Of a DNA stretch of 64,000 nucleotides, positions 58,380 through 64,000 are shown piece after piece. The position numbers and the translations under genes are program-made. Each line of letters begins with the position of its first letter. Within the stretch, counting starts at the first letter, position 1. The notes below the pieces were generated by a model. The model worked only from the letters and a program-made list of their open reading frames with translations, was not told where the DNA came from and did no database searches. This DNA is from Ditylenchus dipsaci. Lineage: Eukaryota > Nematoda > Chromadorea > Rhabditida > Anguinidae. Location: positions 434,001-498,000 of the forward strand of contig SADC01001319.1 in the NCBI GenBank assembly GCA_004194705.1, in the 5' to 3' direction.

Positions 58380-59141
58380 CAGTGTTGTAAATCGATTTTT
58401 TTGCGTTTTTTTGGCACCGGCAGCGATTTAATTTACTTGAAATCATTACACAGATATGGATGATACATCATTTCGTAGAGAAATTTCTCCGCTATAGAAT
58501 AGTGCTGATATATTTTGCATATGAGCATATTTAAGGGTATTTGGGGTCATTTTATAGATGAACTGCCCGGTGCCGCACTCGTGCCGATGCTTTTTTCGGC
58601 ACCGGGAGCCATACGCTGCGCCCAGTTACGTTAAGAAAATTTCTCGTATACCATTTTGTATAAGAACAGTTAGTCTACAAAGCTCATAAAAAAGTTTCTG
58701 TAATATAATGTGTTTTTATGAGTTACTGAGCTCCGGTGCCGAAATTCTAGTTACAGTAAAAATTTCCGGCACCGGAGCCCAGTAACCCATAAAAACACAT
58801 TATATTACAGAAACTTTTTATGAGCTTTGTAGACTAACTGTTCTTATACAAAATGGTATACGAGAAATTTTCTTAACGTAACTGGGCGCAGCGTATGGCG
58901 CCCGGTGCCGAAAAAAGCATCGGCACGAGTGCGGCACCGGCGTGCGGCACCGGGCAGTTCATCTATAAAATGACCCCAAAATACCCTTAAATATGCTCAT
59001 ATGCAAAATATATCAGCACTATTCTATAGCGGAGAAATTTCTCTACGAAATGATGTATCATCCATATCTGTGTAATGATTTCAAGTAAATTAAATCGCTG
59101 CCGGTGCCAAAAAAACGCAAAAAAATCGATTTACAACACTG
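58380..59141. mobile_element. 762-bp hAT-type palindromic element with intact target duplication
   Basis: GTAAAAAC is repeated exactly at 58372-58379 and 59142-59149. The ends read CAGTGTTGTAAATCGATTTT. The two arms of about 365 bp are nearly identical inverted copies, each carrying several GGCACCGG words. About 30 bp of centre (AATTCTAGTTACAGTAAAAA) separate them. It has no coding frame, so it would be non-autonomous. Confidence 0.92.
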
Positions 59142-59855
59142 GTAAAAACCTTGCATAAAAAATCTGCATACTACAGTTTCTTCATGTTGTATGCCCCGGA
59201 AAATCTATTACTTTCACCTTTATTTGACTGAAATAGCCCTGAAATACCTTAACACGGGAATTCCTGACTGGAATAACGGTTCCTATAAAGCTTTTAGGAC
59301 CTCCTTAGCACGAATATCACAAAATCGGACCGCTCAACATGAGTGCGATACCCTCAAAAAAGCCTAATTTTCACAAGGACTCATTGGAAAATGGATAGTT
59401 TTTTCTTCAGGCTGGTTGGCAGTGAATTATTTAGCCCATTTTTCATTTTATGCCTTTAAAAAAGCCCTTTGTCTTGGCTTTGTAATGGTATGTCGCTTGT
59501 TTACATTCGAAAAATTATCATTATTTATTATAGGCAAAAAACAGAATGCTGAGATGAATAATTTCCCTGTGAACCAGCCTGAATAAAAAATTATCCATTT
59601 TCAAGGCTATTTTAGTAGTTAGGCTATCTTCGTTAATTTGGTGGTCTGATTTTCGGGTCCTAAAACCCTTATAGAAACTGTTTTTCCAGTTAGGAATTCC
59701 CGTGTTAAATTCTCAAAAAAAAATGAATATAAAAAATTATAAAAAATTGTGGATGTTCATTGCAGAATTTTTTGGAACGTTTATTTTATTGTGCTAAGCA
59801 GAAAAAAGTAGTTTGAAAGGGAACGAGGTCAGTTTCACAAAATATTTAATGTGTA

Positions 59856-60050
59856 CAGTCAAACCTCGTTATAACATACCCCCTTGGGACTGACCCTACG
59901 GGTATGTTATATCGAGGGGTATGTTATATCGGGGGGTAATTTAACGGAGTTTATTATTGAAGAGGCCGACCCTAGGGTCGGCCCCTTCAATCCAGTGTCG
60001 TCTGAAGTGATATGTTATATCGGGGGTATGTTATAAACGAGGTTCCACTG
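59856..60050. repeat. pogo-like MITE (CAGTCAAACCTCGTTATAAC ends)
   Basis: TA lies at 59854-59855 and 60051-60052. The right end is TTATAAACGAGGTTCCACTG. Inner copies of TATGTTATATCG are repeated. Confidence 0.8.
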
Positions 60051-62117
60051 TAGTGTAAACCGAAGAAATACCGCTAATAATTTCATAACTAAACTCCGAT
60101 AATTTGGTGCTGATAGCAGTAAAACTATATATTAAAATAATTAAAGTAAGATTCTCACGTTAATAGTCCCACCTGTCTGGCTTTCAGCTTTTTTAGACGC
60201 TGCACAAATTAAATTTACCTCTAATATTTTGTGCGCTTTTGCAATTTTTCTCATAGGGCATAGCAAGTTTTGACGGCTTTGTCATAAGCAATTGTAATTT
60301 CAGAAACTTAATATACTTTGTTTAAGAAATATTTTTCTTTAAGTTATAATTTGGTCAAATTTGTCTTAATAACATTTGCAACATAATTTTCAAGGCTGCT
60401 CGCTAAAGCACAAAATAATTGACGCTACTCGGTAATACCCCGAAGGGGCGCAGGGGGCTTGGGGGCTTGGAGTTGAGATGCGCACACCCACATACCTTAG
60501 ACACAAATCACTAGAAAGTGACTCTGGATGCATGAAAAAGCATGCATACCAGAGTTTATTTATGCGGTGGGCCCCAGTATTCAAAACTATGTTCAACATC
60601 TCTGATTATTCGGCCGAAAAGGGTCTCCCGTTTCCCGGCCTGAGGCTACGAGCCAGAGGCTCAGCCATCGAAAAGTTAAACGACAACCCCCGCGATTTAC
60701 CCAGCTGATCGGTCCGATCATTTCGAGTACTTATACTTTTACGTGCACCACAAATGGCTGGGTTTGAAAGTGACTTCAGCGTGACTTCAAATTCCAAAAG
60801 TGACTTCAAATTCCCGAGTAGCACTTTGGGGGGGGGGTATAACCGAGTAGCGCCAAATAATTTGTAGTCTTAAAAACTGCCAGTGAACAAAAAAAATTCA
60901 TAAATTTGTAGTTTGGTCGGACCCTCAAAAAGTGTGTGGCACAAAGGACAGTTATAGACAAATAGGGGCAATAGGGACAAATAGAATGCATAAAAATTCA
61001 AGCGGTTATCAGGTCACTTCGTCACACCTAAACAACCATACACAAATGTGATCTACTTAAAAAGCCGCACTACAACTTTGCCGTGACATCAAGCTAATTG
61101 AGAATTTTTTTATTAGGGATTTCTAATGAAGGCCACCATAAAGACCCTATATCTCAACACAGATTAATATACAGTCGAACTTGGCACGAAAAGCGTTTTT
61201 TTATTTGCGTAGACTTTTCATCCAAATTTTCAAATTTCACACTTCTATCTGAAATTCAAAAAATTACAGCTTGGACTTAGCATAGGGTTTCGAAATGTAC
61301 CATTAAAAAAGATTTGTAATCTTTTTAAGGCCTGAAATCTTTTTTATTTTTGAGGTTTTACGTCAAAATTTTTTTTTCAGCGCTCGGAAATCAATCGAAA
61401 ATAAAATCACATTTTTGACGAAAAATGACCGAATTGTGCTTTTTTGGCCAAATATACTTTTTTAAAATTTTAAGTTCGCAACCTGAATTGGCAGGTAAAG
61501 TGTTTTTGTATAGGCTATTTTGGAGTGACTGGCTTGTGATTGATAGTTTTTATCGCATCTGGTTTAAATAATATATAGACATATAGAAAAGTTTTAATTC
61601 GGTTCATTTATGTATCAGTTAAAGGACCATCTCGTTGAAACTAAACTTTTTTTTCGCAAAAAACAACAAGGGGACCAAGCTGTTTGGGAGCAACCGATTC
61701 TACACTAGCGCCCCCTACTTATTGATGACAATGGGAATTTGACAAATTCAAATGCGCGTGGGAACTTTTTTTTATTGCAAAATATATTTTTCAGCTAAAA
61801 AAAGCAGCGAAGCGGCCAAATACCCTTGGATTCTCGGCGCAAAAAATGTGAGATAGGTGAAAAATGAAAAAAGCTGGCTCAGAGAAAAATACTTTTTGGA
61901 GGGGGTGCACTTGTGGTGATGTCGCTACTGGATAGGGCAAAGGTCAAAACTATATGAGCGACCGAGCAAAAATCGTGTTTTGAACATTATAATTACTAGA
62001 GAATTAAAATAAATAAAGGCTTATAAAAAATTATCTTTATCGTTGAATTCTTTATCGCAGATAAAAAGAGCCAAGCAAGCAACAAATTATTCTTATAACC
62101 CGGTATATGTTTCTTAA

Positions 62118-62350
62118 AGGGGCATGATCGTGCGCGATGGGGAGAAAAGGCGCGAACCAGCAGTTATTTTCTTTCTCGATAAATTTTTACATTCGTTCTC
62201 GTCTAGATTTTTCAAGTTTTCTGTCTAGTTTTTAAAAGCAGTATAAGGTCATCTATATCAGATTTGACGCAGAACGACTGAAAAATGGGAGGATTCGAAA
62301 AAATTCGAAAAAAACTGCTGGTTCGCGCCTTAACGCACGGGCATGCCCCT
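62118..62350. repeat. TTAA-flanked MITE (AGGGGCATGATCGTGCGCG ends)
   Basis: TTAA lies at 62114-62117 and 62351-62354. The right end is CGCACGGGCATGCCCCT. Inner GAACCAGCAG / CTGCTGGTTC arms pair. It ends 15 bp from the mariner element. Confidence 0.8.
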
Positions 62351-62365
62351 TTAACCTGCATTTTA

Positions 62366-62990
62366 ACTTGTGTTAGAAAAGTTCTGCACGGACTTTCGGG
62401 CTCATTATTCAAAATAAAACTTTTGCTATGATAATATTACAACACATAGCTTTTGAAGCCCTTTCCTTCCTCTTTCGAATGAGCTATTGATTTTTCTATT
62501 TTACTCATTAAAATGGCCCCCATTGGCAGCAATACATTTACGCAATCGTTTAGGGAAGCTATTAATAAATAGTATTTTGAAATAAATAGCATTCTGAATA
62601 AATTCTTGAGGAATCGCCTCCCATTCTCTGATCAAAGATGGCTTCAATGCCGGGATGGAGTTGTGGGGCTGGGAGTAGGCCTTCGATTGGAGGTAGGGTC
62701 AGGCAAAATAATTCATGACGTTGAGATCAGGAAAATCGGGCGGCCAGTCTCTAATTTCGACGACTGACAAAGAAAACAACACAAAGAAGCTCCTACATAA
62801 ATCATTTTTTAAACCTTCCTTTCCTTGTCCCACTTTCCGAAACAAATTTCTTTATAACTACAATGGGAATAGCTCACTCGAAAGATGAAAGAAAGGGCTT
62901 CAAAAGCTATTTGGTGGAATATTGTCATAGCAAAATTTTCACTTTGAATAGTGAGCCCGAAAGTCTGTGCAGAACTTTTCTAACACCAGT
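62366..62990. mobile_element. internally deleted mariner-like element with about 140-bp inverted repeats
   Basis: Both ends read ACTKGTGTTAGAAAAGTTC inward, followed by a shared block with GACTTTCGGGCTCA, a TATGATAATATT-like run and a GAGCTATT end. TA dinucleotides flank the element (62364-62365 and 62991-62992). It contains the transposase remnant on the minus strand. Confidence 0.85.
62501..62749 (-). pseudogene. mariner/Tc1 transposase C-terminal remnant
   Basis: Reading from 62749 gives DWPPDFPDLNVMNYFA, a stop (TGA, 62701-62699) where the family has Trp, then PYLQSKAYSQPHNSIPALK, PSLIREWEAIPQEFIQ, FPKRLRKCIAANGGHF and a stop. The PDLN motif carries the third catalytic Asp of the DDE/D triad, and the tail is the standard end of mariner-type transposases. 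The N-terminal two thirds are absent. It sits inside a terminal-inverted-repeat element, so this is a dead internally deleted copy. Confidence 0.85.
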
Positions 62991-63147
62991 TATTGTGTTG
63001 ATTGCTTAATTGTATTAAAATCAACAAATTGTATTTATTAGAATTTGTAAATCTTTATTTAGTTAAAAACAAAAAATTTTCTAAAGACAATTAAGCAACC
63101 AGTAGCTATTTTCAGCTTGTGTAATTTTCAATCCTCCAAGTCAAAAA

Positions 63148-63400
63148 ATGTCTTCCGGTTGTGAAGTGAATGCTTGCTCTAATGTTGCTGTGGATGTGCC
63201 TGCAGCTGGACAAGTGACAGTGAAGACGCAGGGTGGAGAGCTGTACCAGGTGGGGCTGGCTATAATTAGTCAGTGCAAGACCTTCTCCCAGATGTACGAA
63301 GACTTGAACTTGGATGCGGGTGACCATTTCGAGTTCCCTATCCCAGCTGTGACTAGCAAGGTGTTCGAAAAAGTGCTGCAGTGGTGCGAAAACCATATTG
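63148..63400 (+). CDS. Skp1-like protein (SCF ubiquitin ligase adaptor), first exon
   Basis: The exon starts at ATG 63148 (context AAAAAATGTC) and ends at the donor TTG|GTATGT, phase 1. It encodes the N-terminal BTB/POZ part of Skp1: TVKTQGGELYQV, IISQCKTFSQMYEDL, then FEFPIPAVTSKVFEKVLQWC. In the family this region packs against cullin, and the missing C-terminal part binds F-box proteins. The next exon is beyond the window, so the first intron is at least 600 bp. Nematodes carry expanded Skp1-related (skr) families, so this may be one of several. The N-terminal 18 residues (MSSGCEVNACSNVAVDVP) are an extension relative to human SKP1. No frame break is seen. Confidence 0.85.
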
Positions 63401-64000
63401 GTATGTAATCCACATTTATATTCTAGTCAAAGCTTAGATATTGATATTTTAAAATTTTATGTACAATTTTATAGCAGGCTCAAAATGAGCTTGCCCTCGA
63501 AATGTACTAGAACTGGAAATTAACTGAAAACAAAATTACTTTGAGACTTTACTGAAATTCATTCGGTCCTTGGTTAAGGCTGAAGAGGTTTAAAGGGCTT
63601 CGAGAAGGTATTACTGAGGTTCAAATAATTTTATAGCAGGCCGAGAAAAGGTTAGCAGTAGGTTGATTAAAACCTTGACTGAATGAATAATATCAATGAA
63701 TGAACACAAAGTTATGGCAAGTGGAAAGTCGGGTAGGACATAGAAATAATGATTCCTCTCAACACTCTGAATAAAAAAAGTCTGCGATTTTGATAGTTCG
63801 AAAGTACAATATCCGTTGGTCATTTCAATATATTATGATCGTAGGTGTATGACAATCATGTGGGGAATCCCATCCCCCTCCAGATCCTCTTTCACATACT
63901 TCCTCCAACATTAAAGAAAAAAAACAAAAGAAAAGAAGCGAAAACTCATCATTTTGCTCTATCCAACCTGCAAGTTGGGCAGACCAGGCCTTGCCGTTAA

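Larger units (their letters stand above)
58109..63147. other. intergenic stretch between the second chemoreceptor and the Skp1-like gene
   Basis: It is occupied largely by transposons: the palindrome 58380-59141, a pogo-like element 59856-60050, a repeat arm at 60475-60560, a TTAA element 62118-62350 and the mariner 62366-62990. No other gene was recognised. Confidence 0.6.

Overview
This window looks like nuclear DNA from a nematode. It is AT-rich and its genes have many short introns (43-60 bp, often ending TTTCAG). They include two nematode-type serpentine chemoreceptor-like genes, an intron-containing linker histone H1 and a pepsin-like gene. The non-coding DNA is dominated by short inverted-repeat transposons (MITEs). 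The species cannot be named from the sequence.

Left part (1-25313), minus strand. Two tandem paralogues of a Na+/K+-ATPase-alpha-like P-type pump lie in the same orientation. Copy 1 runs from about 8764 off the left edge; copy 2 is 25313-17556. Between them is a pepsin-like gene (14720-12619) in which both catalytic DTG motifs are gone. Introns of both pumps hold transposons, including a 1.7 kb foldback element with a perfect 8-bp target duplication (1216-2905) and a head-to-head SINE-like palindrome (23429-23793).

Middle part (25314-48521). About 7.5 kb of gene-poor repeat DNA is followed by histone H1 (34830-32780), a chemoreceptor-like gene (43628-about 41227), an LTR-like plus-strand segment (44181-45050) and an aspartate/glutamate-type mitochondrial carrier (48521-45764). 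All three genes are on the minus strand.

Right part (48522-64000). A secreted, lysine-rich coiled-coil protein (52792-51936) and a second chemoreceptor of Srv/Srg type (58108-55844) are on the minus strand. A 762-bp hAT-type palindrome with its target duplication intact follows (58380-59141), then a decayed mariner (62366-62990). The first exon of a Skp1-like gene (63148-63400) is the only confident plus-strand gene.

Reading exons by homology and splice phase shows that most of the genes lose frame by one base, repeatedly and almost always by a missing base in or beside a short homopolymer. At least 14 such sites were found in six genes. This looks more like an unpolished assembly than mass pseudogenisation. 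Coding spans below are therefore given as gene spans with exon lists, and the frame breaks are stated. The genes do not form one pathway. The only obvious functional cluster is the tandem pump pair.
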